This document shows positions 10,692 through 22,096 of a stretch of DNA of 64,000 nt, in pieces (position 1 is the first letter of the stretch; each line of letters starts with the position of its first letter). This DNA is from Zygnema cylindricum (Eukaryota; Streptophyta; Zygnematophyceae; Zygnematales; Zygnemataceae), in assembly GCA_037447655.1 (NCBI GenBank), contig JBBHKE010000244.1, positions 134,001-198,000 on the forward strand, written 5' to 3'. Below the pieces are notes generated by a model. That model saw only the letters and a list, made by a program, of their open reading frames with translations. It ran no database searches and was not told the origin of the DNA. The translations under genes and the position numbers were made by a program.

Positions 10692-12159
10692 GGTGGAGTG
10701 GAGATAGACGACGATTACTTTCACGGGTGGAGTTCTGGTTTTGGAATAGGGTTCCGTCTATTACCAAGAGTAATTGGGTTTTAGAATTAGTTTCTGGAAC
10801 TGTTCTTTAGCCCTACCTTTTATCTCTTGACCTTGTTCCTAAGAATCCCGTGAATCGTTGGGGCCTTTTCCTTGTTACCTTAAAAAATTTGCTCACCGGA
10901 GATGTACGGAAAATTTTGATGACACACGGTATTGTTGAATGAATGTATATCTGTTTGACGGAAGTCCAATCCTGTTTCAGATTTTTTTTCTTTACAATTT
11001 CTTTTCTTGACAATGTGATGTGCTTCTGGCACCATTCCTTTTTCAACGTTCCTTTTTCAGTCTCTTACAATGAGTATGGTTGACATACTCATTATTTCAT
11101 TCATTCTTGTCTTGTATCTTCAAGCTCTTTCTTTCACAATGCTACGTTTCTTTACATTATTGCTTTGGTTTCGAGTCATTAATCTCCCTAGGTTCTTTTG
11201 GGTTCTATATTCTGTCACCCCCAGGCTCTCTCTTTATGGCTGCTTTCACCCATTGTTTATATGATGACTAATCAAAAACGCTTCAGATGTCCCCAACATT
11301 AGTTGCATTATAAAGTGAACATTTCCTAACCATTTCCTAACCATGGCCGACAAACAAACATGATCGAATCACAATATAAAGGTGACTTTATGAAAGATGT
11401 CTGCTTTGAAGCAGAACCGAAAGTATCATACAGTTTAGGGTTTAGGGTTTAACTATAGTCACTGCCAATTTTTCAAGTTTTTCAAACCCTAAAAACCCTG
11501 AAAAACTTTCAGAGATTTTGTAGCGTCTGAATATTCATTCCTCCCAAAGGCTGAATGTGGGGAAGCCATTTTAGGGTTTGATTCAGTACGAAGTGAACCT
11601 TGAAGTTTTTGAATTTTTGGTTTTCATCCGAGAATAATTTTATGGTGGTCCTCCACTGAAGCAGAGACTGTGAGTATTTTTAAGTTTCGATGTCTACCTG
11701 GTCTTTTCCCTTTCACCTGCTCTCACCTCCGGTTTTTCTACTTTTTTTCGCTTTTTCGCTCTCGATCTGGTTACTCCTAGTCTATTTCATTTCCTTATGT
11801 TTTAATGTTTACTAGGTTGAGGGAATAGTCACTTGTACCACTTATAATTACTAGGTTGAGGGAAGTCAGGTAACTGCTCCAAATCCTCCTTCCTATTGTA
11901 AATATGGTGAAATGGTTTATTTGTTGACCAATTTCGTGGTAATCTAATGAGAGGATGTTTACAACAGTATGTAGCAAATAGTCAAAAATTTTATATGTAA
12001 TGAAACAGGCACCGAAACGTCTCTGTCATCTTGCTTTTTCCCTTCCTTTTTTGTTCGTTTTCTTTTAGTAACCTAAAAATGCACCAAACCAAATATGGGA
12101 AACGATCGGGAATTTTGGCCTTAGGGCTCTCGTCTATTAGGCGTTGCCAGTAATTGTAT
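10692..12159. other. Downstream flank of RPL34 copy 1
   Basis: No gene recognised. The first ~300 bases are essentially identical to the flank of copy 2 (16515-16815); similarity then drops but continues to about 12130. Includes a double telomere-like word tttagggtttagggttt at about 11435, also present at about 17238 in unit B. Small frames (10813-11046, 11070-11271) are shared by both units but are not homologous to anything I recognise. Confidence 0.6.
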
Positions 12160-12868
12160 GGGCTCACTTATCCATCAGGTCGTCCCAGCAAGGCAACTAT
12201 CGCCTAAGTGCTTTATTGGACTCGTACTACATAGGTTCTTGTTCAGGTGCTGAGAATAGTCAAAGATTTTAAAAGGGTTCTCAGCAGAGAACAAAGGGTT
12301 AAAATCTGAACGTCACAACTGTACGGACAGATGAAATTTAAGATTAATACAAACGTATTAAATTAGAAGATCTGTACGTGCGTACTTTACTACTGTTCGA
12401 ATTGCGTTATTATGTTTTAAATGCAAAGGCCTTTCAGCGAGGGTCAATGGATGGCGAAAAGAGCGTCAATGGATATTCTACGGCAAAGATTTTTTCGTCG
12501 GTTGCGGTGGATTTGTATCCACCCGTACGACGGCACGTGGCCTTCGCCAATTGTTAAGTTGTCATGGCTCGTCCGTCGTGGATTATATCTTTTATTTCCA
12601 AGTGTACCAATTGTACACGTTGAGTGAGTGGCTAGTGTCCTCCTTGAGAACAGTGGAGGACACTACCAAGACACTGGATAGAATGAGCGGTTGCTTCGAA
12701 AAGACAAAATCGGACTGTTGAAGTTGTTGCCCCAAAGTTTGAAAAATCTTGTCGAATCTCGAGTAAACATGTTTTATATAAAAAAGAGAGAGAAAGCAGT
12801 TACGCCTTGGTGCGAAAATGTATGGTTTTCAGTAAACAACTTTACTTTTGCTTGATGGAGCTCCACCC
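12160..12868. mobile_element. TIR element X, unit A copy (709 bp)
   Basis: The left end GGGCTCACTTATCCATCAGG and the right end CTTGATGGAGCTCCACCC are imperfect inverted repeats sharing TCCATCA(A/G)G. A copy in the same position in unit B (about 18934-22304) is split by MITEs. A diverged copy lies at 18056-18931. No transposase is visible; the frame 12421-12627 has no recognisable domain. An internal 10-bp hairpin (agtgtcctcc/ggaggacact) lies near 12633-12663. The superfamily and target duplication are unresolved. Confidence 0.6.
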
Positions 12869-13081
12869 TTAGCCTAATATTCTTCCCTGTACTCGATTAT
12901 TCTTTAATATTCTTTATTATTCTTTACTATTTTTCTAATGAATGTGTGCGACTACCGTTTAACCAAAAGCACAGAGATCCTCACTCGTTGTTCGAAATTA
13001 GTACATCGCATCAAGATCAAATTCTCCCATGTAAAACACCTTTCGCATAACAAAATATCACAAATCCACACTAAAAATGGT

Positions 13082-13512
13082 GGGTAATTGGTGTGCACGT
13101 GTGAGAGAGAGGTAAAAAGGGAGAGGGAGAGGGAGAGGGTTATGCCTCTCCCCCTATTATTGCCGCCTTTGTAGTGGGATACAAGAAATAGTGTGGATTT
13201 TTTACAAAAGGACCGGAGAGAACTTTGGGTTTTTGGAGTTGGTGGAAATTAAGGTTCGGAAAAAGGTTTGGGAGGAGCTTTTTGACTTTTAACCTTTTGA
13301 GACTTTGTTTTTCCTTTTGACTTCTATTGGCTTTTGACTTTTTTTGACTTTTGACTTTTGACTTTTTTTTACTTTTGATTTTTTTCTTTTGACTTTTTTG
13401 ACTTTTGACTTTTTTGACTTTGACTTGATGAATGTGGAGGAACTTTTGTGATTGAGGCGAGGGAACTCTGGGGAATTAGTAGGGGGAGATGGGGGGGGAA
13501 GGGGGAGGGGGG
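13082..13512. repeat. Low-complexity GA, gacttttt and G-rich tracts at the unit A boundary
   Basis: GAGAGG runs at about 13108-13140, gactttt/gacttttt repeats at about 13278-13428, and a G-rich run at 13482-13512 form the right edge of unit A. The same order occurs at 22570-23003 in unit B. The minus-strand frames here (13289-13599), rich in Lys-Ser/Lys-Val, are repeat-derived artefacts. Confidence 0.8.
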
Positions 13513-13798
13513 TTTCCATTTATTTCCGCACATCTGAACTATATCTGGATCGACGAAGAGTTCGAGTGAGGGAAAACAATAGGAAACGCTATTTGACACT
13601 TATCCGTACTATAAGTTTTATTTACTTATTTACAAATTTAAAATTTTCAAATAAATACGCGTATAGTACGTTAAAACCACATATAGCACTTCCATTTTTT
13701 CGCACGTTTTGAACTTCGAATCGATCTGGATTAACGGTGTCGATTCAAATTAGAGAATTAACGGCGCCTGTTCCATAGAACGGGGCAACCTCTGCCGC

Positions 13799-13811
13799 AT
13801 TTAGGGTTTGG
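13799..13811 (+). promoter_or_regulatory. telo-box upstream of RPL34 copy 2
   Basis: atttagggtttgg at the same distance from the start codon as in copy 1, again followed by gctcttttccctcgtcc. Its conservation between copies fits a promoter or 5' leader role. Confidence 0.55.
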
Positions 13812-13892
13812 CTGCTGCTTAGTTTGCTCTTTTCCCTCGTCCATTTTTTTAAGTGAAAGGGTTGCCGCCCTCCTCCTCTGTCCTCCGCAGCC

Positions 13893-16514
13893 ATGGTTCA
13901 ACGGCTCACATACAGGAGGCGTCACTGCTATGCCACCAGGTCTAACCAGACACGTGTCATCAGGACACCTGGTACGGATACTAAAACCTTGCTTTAGTTT
14001 TTTTCTCCTTTTTGGCTCCATTTCTGTGATTATTTCTACGAAGAGTCGTGGAGGAGGACGGTGGACCATGTACTGTATGTATGTGGGGTTTTTGAAAGAG
14101 TGAGTGAAAGGTAGAAATCTTCTAGTTAGCAAAAGGAAAGAAATGAAAGGAAATGGTTTGTTCTTTGTTTGTTTGTAGGTGGAAAGTTGTCTCTCCAATA
14201 CACTGCAAAGAGAGCGAAGGGACCACGATGCTCACAGACAGGCGTTCGTCTTCCTGGAGTAAGTTTCCGTACAACTCTGTCTTACAAGTCTGTTTCTGTT
14301 CGACTCCTTGTCGTTTTCACATGCGATTGAGGGTTTAGAGCCTGGCTATTCTTTTCATCTCATGTCCGCTTGACGTCTTGGTTTAAAATTGAACTGATAG
14401 GCGTTTGCCTTTCTGGAGTAGGCTTCTCTATCTGTTTGAGTATTGTCCCCTATGTCGATGTCTCCACGTGTCGTGATTTTATTCACATTCCCTCTAGAAG
14501 CTTGTCCTATTTTTCTTCTCCGTATATTGTTCAACCTTCTTTTTTCAATTTTCTTCATGTAAACTGTTATCGCTGTTTATAAGTGTAAGTGACATAGATT
14601 GACAGATTTCTTTAGCCATCACTCTTTTTATCTTTGATTATTTTCAGTTAGTAACCTTTGCAACTTCAACACCTCTGAATTGTGTAGCCCTTTTTACATG
14701 AGATTTAGGGTTTAGACTGCCATTTTGATTCTTCGCTTGTTACTCGAGCTTGTATAACGCCTTAATCTCTCTCTTTCTCTCTCACTTTTATGCTTTCGCC
14801 TTCTAAACGACTTATTGATAGCATGTGTGATTCCTGTAAGTATTAACTTTTTGGAGACTTATAATTTACCTGTGGTTGGTGATTCTGTTTTTTTTCACAG
14901 ATTCCTCACTTGAGGCCCACCAAGTACAGCCGAAACCTTATGTCTAGGCGTCAGAAGACTGTGAACAGGGCATATGGAGGGAGCATGTGTGCTGCTGCTG
15001 TGAGAGAGCGGTAAGTGATTTTTGCTTTCTCCTAAGAATAGTCATCCACACTATATTTTTTTTTAAAGACTCTTGTATCAAGGCTCTGCCTCGGTGCAGG
15101 AATAGAGATAGTGATTTTTGCAGTCTCATACGAGAAGTCAGCGGCATTATACTTGTATTAAGGTGTACTTGTATTAGGGATCCACCTCGGTGCAGGTACA
15201 AAGATGTTGTTCAAGTAAATAATGCTCTCAACATGGATTTGCTACACCCCTGGAATTAGTTGGAATTTGCTGGAATTTGTTTAGCACTTGAAAAAAAAAT
15301 GTTTGTTTTTTACGATTTGAGTTTATGGTACCTTTCCATTCTGCCTTAATTGGTAGTCTGGTATTGATGCAATAACCTTAGAAAGCCTATTCAAACGAAA
15401 ATGAAAAGTTCAAATGGGAACCAAAACAGGATCAGGATTTTTAAACCCTGATTGGGTCTGCATTCTGGACAAAGTTCCTCATGAAGGTTTGAATATCTTT
15501 CTGAGCAGTTTCTGATAATTTTCGGGTTAGGGTTCTGGTTAACCTCGAAAAAGGATGTTATATAGGGCTACACCAGGGTAGGGAATAGGACAAAAAAGTA
15601 TATCCTGTTAGGTTTCTAGTTGAAGGTGTCAAAATGAGAAATTAAACAGCGTTATGGTGAGGGTGTAGGGGAGAATTAAACAGCGTTATGGTGAGGTTAG
15701 GAGAGAACATGGAGTAATGACTGTTAGGGTTCTGATTAAAGGCATCGAAAGAGGATGTTAAACACGGTTCTACAGAGAAAGAGGAATGAATACAACATTA
15801 ATAAGAAATAACGGTTTATGCTCTTTCTCACTTAGTTATAATCAAGTTATACAAAGATAAGCTTTAGCCAAGCTGCATCATGATTTCACATGATTCAAAC
15901 CAGCTTGTAATTCAGCTAGATAAGTTTAGCACGAATTGGTGAAATGAACTAACCTGATTGGAAAATCCTGTTCAGTTTGTGGTGAGGCGTTTTCCAGTAC
16001 AGTGAGTGTTGAGAGGAGGTAGAGGGAAAAAAAATAAAAGTAAATCCTGTTAGGGTTCTGGTTAATGGAGAGGATGTTAAAGAGGTAAAACTCAGGGTAG
16101 CGAATAGGAAGTTGAAGCAAATTTTTGTAGGGTTTTATTAAATGACATCAAAGAGGTTCTGTACTGATGGTAGAGAAAAGGACAATGACGTAGGTTTGCT
16201 AAGTTGTTGGGAGACTTTTTGGAGTAGTGAGTGATTCGTTTTTGCTCTGGTCAAGGGCTTTAAATGAGGATTGATTTTTGGTTAAGAGCACCAAAAGAGG
16301 ATGATAATCACGGTTATACAGAAGGTAAAGAATAGGACAAGGAAGCCTAACATTCTAAATTTGTGGGCGTTTTTTTTTTTTTAAAGTGAGTTTTTTCGGT
16401 TCTGGATGGTGCAGTATTGTGCGCGCTTTCTTGGTGGAGGAACAGAAGATTGTGAAGAAAGTGTTGAAGATTCAGAAGACTAAGGAGAAATCAGCAGCAA
16501 AGGCAGCCTCTTAA
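13893..16514 (+). CDS. 60S ribosomal protein eL34 (RPL34), copy 2
   Basis: Four exons: 13893-13971, 14179-14258, 14901-15010 and 16415-16514. These have the same lengths (79, 80, 110, 100 nt) and phases as copy 1 and encode the same 122-residue protein. Introns are 207, 642 and 1404 bp and carry many small differences from copy 1. Exon 4 and the following ~300 bases look identical to copy 1. Both copies have intact frames, splice sites and the telo-box, so both are probably expressed. The long minus-strand frame 13758-14198 runs antisense to exon 1 and is a shadow. Confidence 0.95.
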
Positions 16515-18055
16515 GGTGGAGTGGAGATAGACGACGATTACTTTCACGGGTGGAGTTCTGGTTTTGGAATAGGGTTCCGTCTATTACCAAGAGTAATTGG
16601 GTTTTAGAATTAGTTTCTGGAACTGTTCTTTAGCCCTACCTTTTATCTCTTGACCTTGTTCCTAAGAATCCCGTGAATCGTTGGGGCCTTTTCCTTGTTA
16701 CCTTAAAAAATTTGCTCACCGGAGATGTACGGAAAATTTTGATGACACACGGTATTGTTGAATGAATGTATATCTGTTTGACGGAAGTCCAATCCTGTTT
16801 CAGATTTTTTTTCTTTACAATTTCTTTTCTTGACAACGTGATGTGAGGCACAATTCCTTTTTCTGTCTCTTACAATTGAGTATGGTTGACATACTCATTA
16901 TTTCATTCATTCTTGTCTTGTATCTTCAAGCTCTTTCTTTCACAACGGTACGTTTCTTTACGTTATTGCTTTGGTTTCGAGTCATTAATCCCCCTAGGTT
17001 CTTTTGGGTTCTATATTCTGTCACCCCCAGGCTCTCTCCTTATGGCGGCTTTCACCCATTGTTTATAGGATGACTAATCAAAAACGCTTCAGATGTCCCC
17101 AACATTAGTTACATTATAAAATGAACATTTTCCTAACCATTTTCGAAAGATGGCCGACAAACATGATCGAATCACAATATAAAGGTGCCTTTATGAAAGA
17201 TGTCTGCTCTAAAGCAGAACCGGAAGTATCATACAGTTTAGGGTTTAGGGTTTAATTATAGTCACTGCCAATTTTTCAAGTTTTTCAAACCCTAAATACC
17301 CTGAAAAAATGTCAGAGATTTTGTAGCGTCTGAATATTCATTCCTCCCAAAGGCTGAATGTGGGGAAGCCATTTTAGGATTGATTCAGTACGAAGTGAAC
17401 CTTGAAGTTTTTGATTTTTTGAATTTCATCCGAGAATAATTTTATGGTCCTCCACTGAAGCAGAGACCGAGTATTTTTAAGTTTTGATGTCTACCTGGTA
17501 TTTTCTCTTTCACCTGCTCTCACCTCCGTTTTTTTTACTTTTTCGCTTTTCCGCTTTTTCGCTCTCGATCTGGTTACTCCTAGTCTATTTTTTCAACTTT
17601 GAATCTCATTTCCTTATGTTTTAATGTTTACTAGGTTGAGGGAATAGTTACTTGTACCACTTTAAGTCAGGTAACTGCTCAAAATCCTCCTTCCTATAGT
17701 AAGTATGGTGAAATGGTTTATTTGTTGACCAATTTCGTGGTAATTTAATGAGGAGAGGATATTTACAACAGTATGCAGCAAATAGTTAAATTTTTTTATA
17801 TGTAGTGAAACAGGCACCGATTCTCTGTCATCTTACTTTTTCCCTTCCTTTTTCGTTCGTTTTCTTTTGGTAACCTAAAAATGCATCAAAACAACCGCCA
17901 AATATGGGAACCGATCGGGAATTTTGGCCCTAGGGCTGGCGTTGCCAGTAATCGTACGGACACGTTTACTGGCAGTAATATATTGATCACTTAGGGTAAC
18001 TCTCCACCAGGCGCCGACAGTAATGTTACGGATAGGTTTACTGGCAGTAATATTT
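16515..18055. other. Downstream flank of RPL34 copy 2
   Basis: Matches 10692-12130 of unit A, near-identical at first and then with increasing indels. Near 17945-18050 a stretch containing tttactggcagtaatat occurs twice, about 85 bases apart. It looks like a duplicated left end of the diverged TIR element that follows. No gene recognised. Confidence 0.6.
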
Positions 18056-18931
18056 CGTTCACTTCTCCATCAGGTCGTGTCAGCAAGGAATCTATTGCGT
18101 ACGTGCTTTCTTTCGATTGGATGCACGTAGATTCCTGCTCTGACGGCGAGCGTCGTCAAAGATTCTAAAAGCAAAATGTCCAAACTCTAAAGTTGTAACC
18201 GTACAACCAACCGCAAAACAAAATTACGCGAATGTACATTTTGTCCGTTCGTGTTTTGTCGTTGTACCAGCGGTGTACAATTTCTACGTACCTGTTTTGT
18301 CGTAACAAAATCGGAAATTTGAAGAAAGCAGGTGCAGCAAATTCCGGTTGACGATGGATGGTGGTGGAGGCGTCACTACACATTCTTCAACAAACTTTTT
18401 GTGGTGGTTTTCGTCGGATCTGATTCCAACCTGTCCGAAGGCGCGTGGCAAATGTCGGCGTCTGGGTACGTGACCTTTCCAGCGTAAGCGTTTTTTACGT
18501 CCGGTGATAATAGTTTCGCAGGGACACTACACCGTCGATTGTTTAGCGTGTATGTTTTTCTCACCACATCTTCTCTGCATGTAGGTTGCGTCCGGCGGTT
18601 CTTGATGGTAAGATTCTCAGCTATCGATTGCCGGTCTCGAATTGAAAATCGGACAAATGTGTACGGAGAAAAGATGTTTTCAGTGGCGAAAAAAACATAC
18701 ACGCTAAATACGATCGACGGTGTAACGAATCACTGGACGGAGTGACCTTTTGCTTCGAAAATTCATAATCGGACGGTCGACGTTGTCACCCAAAAGTTTG
18801 GGGAATCTTGACGAATCTCCAGTAATAAAAAAAAAAAAACAGTACGACCCTGTACGGAAATGAGCTGGATACATACGGAAATGTACTTTTCAAAGTAAAC
18901 AACCCACTTTTCGCCTGATGGAGGTTCACCC
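18056..18931. mobile_element. TIR element X, diverged copy in unit B (~876 bp)
   Basis: Left end gttcacttctccatcaggtc and right end cgcctgatggaggttcaccc are inverted repeats of the same type as 12160-12868. The interior shares several blocks with that element (for example ttgcttcgaaaa...atcggac near 18750 versus 12692) but is strongly diverged. It abuts the unit B copy of the element (from about 18934) directly. The reading frames 18165-18383, 18376-18702 and 18539-18745 have no recognisable domain. Confidence 0.55.
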
Positions 18932-18988
18932 TTTATCCATCAGGTCGTCCCAGCAAGGCAGCTGCTTAAGTGCTTTATTGGACTGGTA

Positions 18989-19641
18989 CACCGTCAATCG
19001 CTATTAGAGTAAAGGAATAAATAGGGGAAAAAAAAAATAGTGTTATTGACACTAATCAGGAATTTTTTTTTTTTGAAAAAAAATATATATACTAACTAAT
19101 CCCTAACTGTAATTTGGGTTGTCCTGAATAATAAATACCCGCCCTTTCGATGACTACACTAGTATGTGTATCCGCACAAAATCTGACAATTTGTACACCG
19201 TCGCGCTGTTCACACGGTCGACGGACGAACACATGAGAACGTGATTTTTTTCGACGAGTTTGCATCTCTTTCTTCCAGTGCACATTCATATGTGTGCGCA
19301 ATAATGTTAAGTGTCTTTTTATGAAAAAAAAAAAAAAAAACTTTGGCCGACTTTATTAAAAAGCGCGATGGTAAACCATCTGAGTCTATAAGAACAAAAG
19401 GAAGTAGCATTGCTAAAACTGAAAAACCACATAACAAGGGAATAAACAGAGTACCATTTCGTACGAAAATATCCTGTCGTCGCCCACTTTTCCATCGTAT
19501 TACTTCCATTACTAACGCTAATTGAAAAAAAACCCTAATTAGAATAATGGAAAAAATAGAATTATGGATTGTATTTCGGGTTTTTTTTTTTTAAAAAGGG
19601 CACCGAATTGGCGTTATATACTCTAATAGCGATTGACCGTG
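18989..19641. mobile_element. TA-targeting MITE 1 (653 bp) with captured gene fragment
   Basis: TIRs are CACCGTCAATCGCTATTAGAG on the left and the near-exact complement on the right, flanked by TA (18987-18988 and 19642-19643). Unit A at about 12221-12230 has the uninterrupted site (ggactcgtactacatagg). TA duplication suggests a Tc1/mariner-type mobiliser, unproven. A segment at 19347-19426 (minus strand) is about 80% identical, ungapped over 80 nt, to 24970-25049. In it I read FSVLAMLLPFVLIDSDGLPS, so the element appears to have acquired a piece of a gene. Confidence 0.8.
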
Positions 19642-20033
19642 TACTACATAGGTTCTTATTCAGGCGCCGAGAATAGTGAAAGATTTTTAAAAGTCCAAGA
19701 TCTGAACATCACAACTGTACGGACAAACGAAATCTAAGATTAATACAAACGTTATTAAATTAGAAGATCTGTACGTGCGTACTTTATTACTGTTCGAATT
19801 GCGTTATTATGTTTTAAATGAAAAGGCTTTTCTGCGAAGGTGAGTGGATGATTAAAAGTGCGTCACTGGATATACTACGGCAAAGGTTTAAAAAACCCTT
19901 ATGGCGGATTTGTATCCAGCCCGTACGACCCTAAAAAACCCTTCGCCAATTGTTAAGTTGTCATGGCTCGTCCGTCGTGGATTATATCTTTTATTTCCAA
20001 GTGTACCATTTGCAAGGCAGTGAGTGGCCACTA

Positions 20034-21288
20034 CACCGGGAATCGTTATTAGCCATATGTACGCTATATCGGCACCCCAAAATTTTGACATTGATACCTT
20101 AAATATAATAAATTGCACTATTTAAGGACGTGGACCATAATCTGCAACGTCTCCTGGCACTAAATTAGAAAGAATGACGCTAATTTTTTTCTTTACACTA
20201 ATAATTTCTATACGCTAATAACTACACCGCGAATCGTTATTAGCGTTATGAACTCTATATCGGCGCCCCAAAATTTTGACATCAATACCTTAAATAGAAT
20301 AAAATACACTATTTAATGACGTGGACCATAATCTGCCACGTCTCCCGGTACTAAATTAGAATAATGACGCTAATTTTTTCTTTACACTTATAATTTATAT
20401 ACGCTAATAACGATTCAAGGTATACTGTACATATTACTAGTGTTGGGTATCGAGGACCAATTGCCGATATTCGATATATATCGAATTTCAAGGACCCGAT
20501 AATCGATATATCGCTTCGATATATCAAATTTCAAACTATCGCGATATATCGCCGATATATCGAATCGTCGATATATCGAAGCTAAAAAAAAAAAGAATCC
20601 CACAGGTTTTCAAAGAATCGTGACTTCGGACAAAGTGACTGTAAAATCTTTGCCGGAAAGAAATACGGTTTTGTCCTGAAAGTCAGCAGAGTGAAGGAGA
20701 TCTCTGAGGTACATTGACGAGGTACACTTGTGAAGTACACGTACATCATACGCAAGTACAATTTTACAGACGAAAAAGGTCGGTTTCAGATATTCGATGA
20801 TTTTTTAGATTTGGTAGTCAGCTCACGTGGAGCCACTCATATCAGAACACGTATGTAAAACTTTTTGACAAAAGATACGCGATGTACACGAGACCTCTGT
20901 AATACATAAATTTTGCTGACCGTACTATTACAGAGACATCCTCGTGTAACCATAACCCCAAATAATTAATCATTAGAATTTCAGAATTAGTACTTTTTTG
21001 TTCGTTACATTTTGCGGCGTCTACCTTTAAGTCACGGAACGAAAATCACGGCGTACGTGGCGTATTAGACAATTTGACTTTTTCGGTAAATTAACATATT
21101 ATATAAAAGAATAAAAAATATACATTGAAAAAATACTATATATCGCGATATACATCGCGATAATTTATGTTGGTCTCGGTACGATATATCGAGGATCCTG
21201 CTCGATCGATATTCGATATATCGAATATCGAGATTATCGCGATATGAATTTACCCGATACCCAACACTAATAATAACGATTCACGGTG
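20034..21288. mobile_element. TA-targeting MITE cluster (two partial copies plus hAT-like insert)
   Basis: Two similar ~190-bp copies begin at 20034 (CACCGGGAATCGTTATTAG) and 20225 (CACCGCGAATCGTTATTAG). Both continue with atcggc.ccccaaaattttgac and tacgctaat words. The second reaches a degraded right end near 20421. After the hAT-like insert (20438-21269) another right terminus (cgattcacggtg) ends at 21288. The whole cluster lies at a single site which in unit A (about 12630, gagtggctagtg) is unoccupied. Confidence 0.65.
20438..21269. mobile_element. hAT-like element with TAGTGTTGGGTATCG termini (832 bp)
   Basis: Inverted termini TAGTGTTGGGTATCG (20438) and CGATACCCAACACTA (ending 21269). 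The subterminal regions (20460-20590 and 21130-21250) are packed with palindromic words such as atatatcgaa and atatcgcgatat, typical of subterminal transposase-binding repeats. TAGTG-type ends resemble the hAT superfamily. I could not define a clean 8-bp target duplication. No transposase frame is present. Confidence 0.6.
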
Positions 21289-21349
21289 TAGTGTTGGGTA
21301 TCGAGTATCGAAAATATCGCGATATGAATTTACCCGATACCCAACACTA
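21289..21349. mobile_element. 61-bp internal-deletion derivative of the TAGTGTTGGG element
   Basis: TAGTGTTGGGTATCGAGTAT at the left and CGATACCCAACACTA at the right match both ends of the 832-bp element, with almost all interior lost. It lies exactly between two MITE termini (...cggtg and caccg...), using or replacing the shared TA dinucleotides. Confidence 0.65.
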
Positions 21350-21838
21350 CACCGTGAATCGCTATTAGCGTACATGACGCTAATTGGGGTACCCCTTTTT
21401 TTGGGGCAAATTCTCAAATAGAATAAAGTACGCTAAATGTTTTTGCACGTTATTTGAGGTACCCCGCTCAATGCGGTTCATAACTGTAATTTAGTTCCCT
21501 TTTAAATAGTGTGGTGTACGGACTGCCAGATCTGTACTATTTCGTACATTTTTAAATTTAAAAGTACAGAAAATATAATAATATATAATTGCGTAAATAT
21601 TTTCTAGCATACGCAGATGTCAAAAAAAAGCGACGGCGTACGATTTGAACAGTTTCGTACATATACATGTTTTAGTATGGACATATTATGTGCTGAAAAT
21701 TTTTACAAAGCAGTTTACAAATTAGAGTACATGATAAATTAGAATCATGGTGTACCCGAAAAAACACAATTTACCGTAAAGTACGCTAATTGTTTCATTA
21801 CGCTATCTATTTCATTACGCTAATAGCGATTCACGGTG
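21350..21838. mobile_element. TA-targeting MITE 3 (489 bp)
   Basis: TIRs CACCGTGAATCGCTATTAGCG and the exact complement ending at 21838 are followed by TA (21839-21840). The interior has ggtacccc palindromic words and many acgctaat motifs near the ends. No coding content. Its left TA (21348-21349) is shared with the end of the 61-bp element. Confidence 0.75.
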
Positions 21839-21878
21839 TAGTGGCTAGTGTCCTCCTTGAGAACAGTGGAGGACAGTA

Positions 21879-22096
21879 CACCGCCAATCGCTATTAGCGT
21901 TGTGTACGCTAATCCCGTCCTGCTTTTTTTTTGTTTTATTCTCAAATAGAATTATCCACACTATTTAAAAAAAAACCCTAATTCTTAATTAGAGTAATCG
22001 ATTTCTTCCAAAATTTCCAAATTCCCAATTAGCGTACACCACGCTAAATAATAGTATACGCTAATCGAACGTACACGCTAATAGCGATTGGCGGTG
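21879..22096. mobile_element. TA-targeting MITE 4 (218 bp)
   Basis: Perfect inverted termini of at least 20 bp beginning CACCGCCAATCGCTATTAG, flanked by TA at 21877-21878 and 22097-22098. The homologous site in unit A reads ggaggacactaccaagac (near 12654-12671), so the insertion is clean and occurred after the RPL34 unit duplicated, or was lost from unit A. The smallest intact-looking member of the family here. Confidence 0.85.

Larger units (their letters stand above)
7660..13512 (+). repeat. Tandem duplication, unit A (~5.85 kb) carrying RPL34 copy 1
   Basis: Starting at ttccgcacatctgaactatatctgga (7661), this unit is repeated head-to-tail from 13522. It contains an intact RPL34 gene, about 1.4 kb of downstream DNA, a TIR element (12160-12868) and gacttttt simple repeats, ending in a G-rich run at about 13482-13512. 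The second unit ends in the same G-rich sequence near 22975-23003. Because unit A lacks the MITE insertions seen in unit B, it serves as an empty-site reference. Confidence 0.9.

Noticed and set aside
11434-11452. Telomere-like tttagggtttagggttt
   Set aside because: Only two repeat units in both duplication units; too short for interstitial telomere and not near a gene start.
13758-14198. 146-codon minus-strand frame across RPL34 copy 2 exon 1
   Set aside because: Antisense to a well-supported exon and intron; the equivalent in copy 1 is broken up by stops and shifts.
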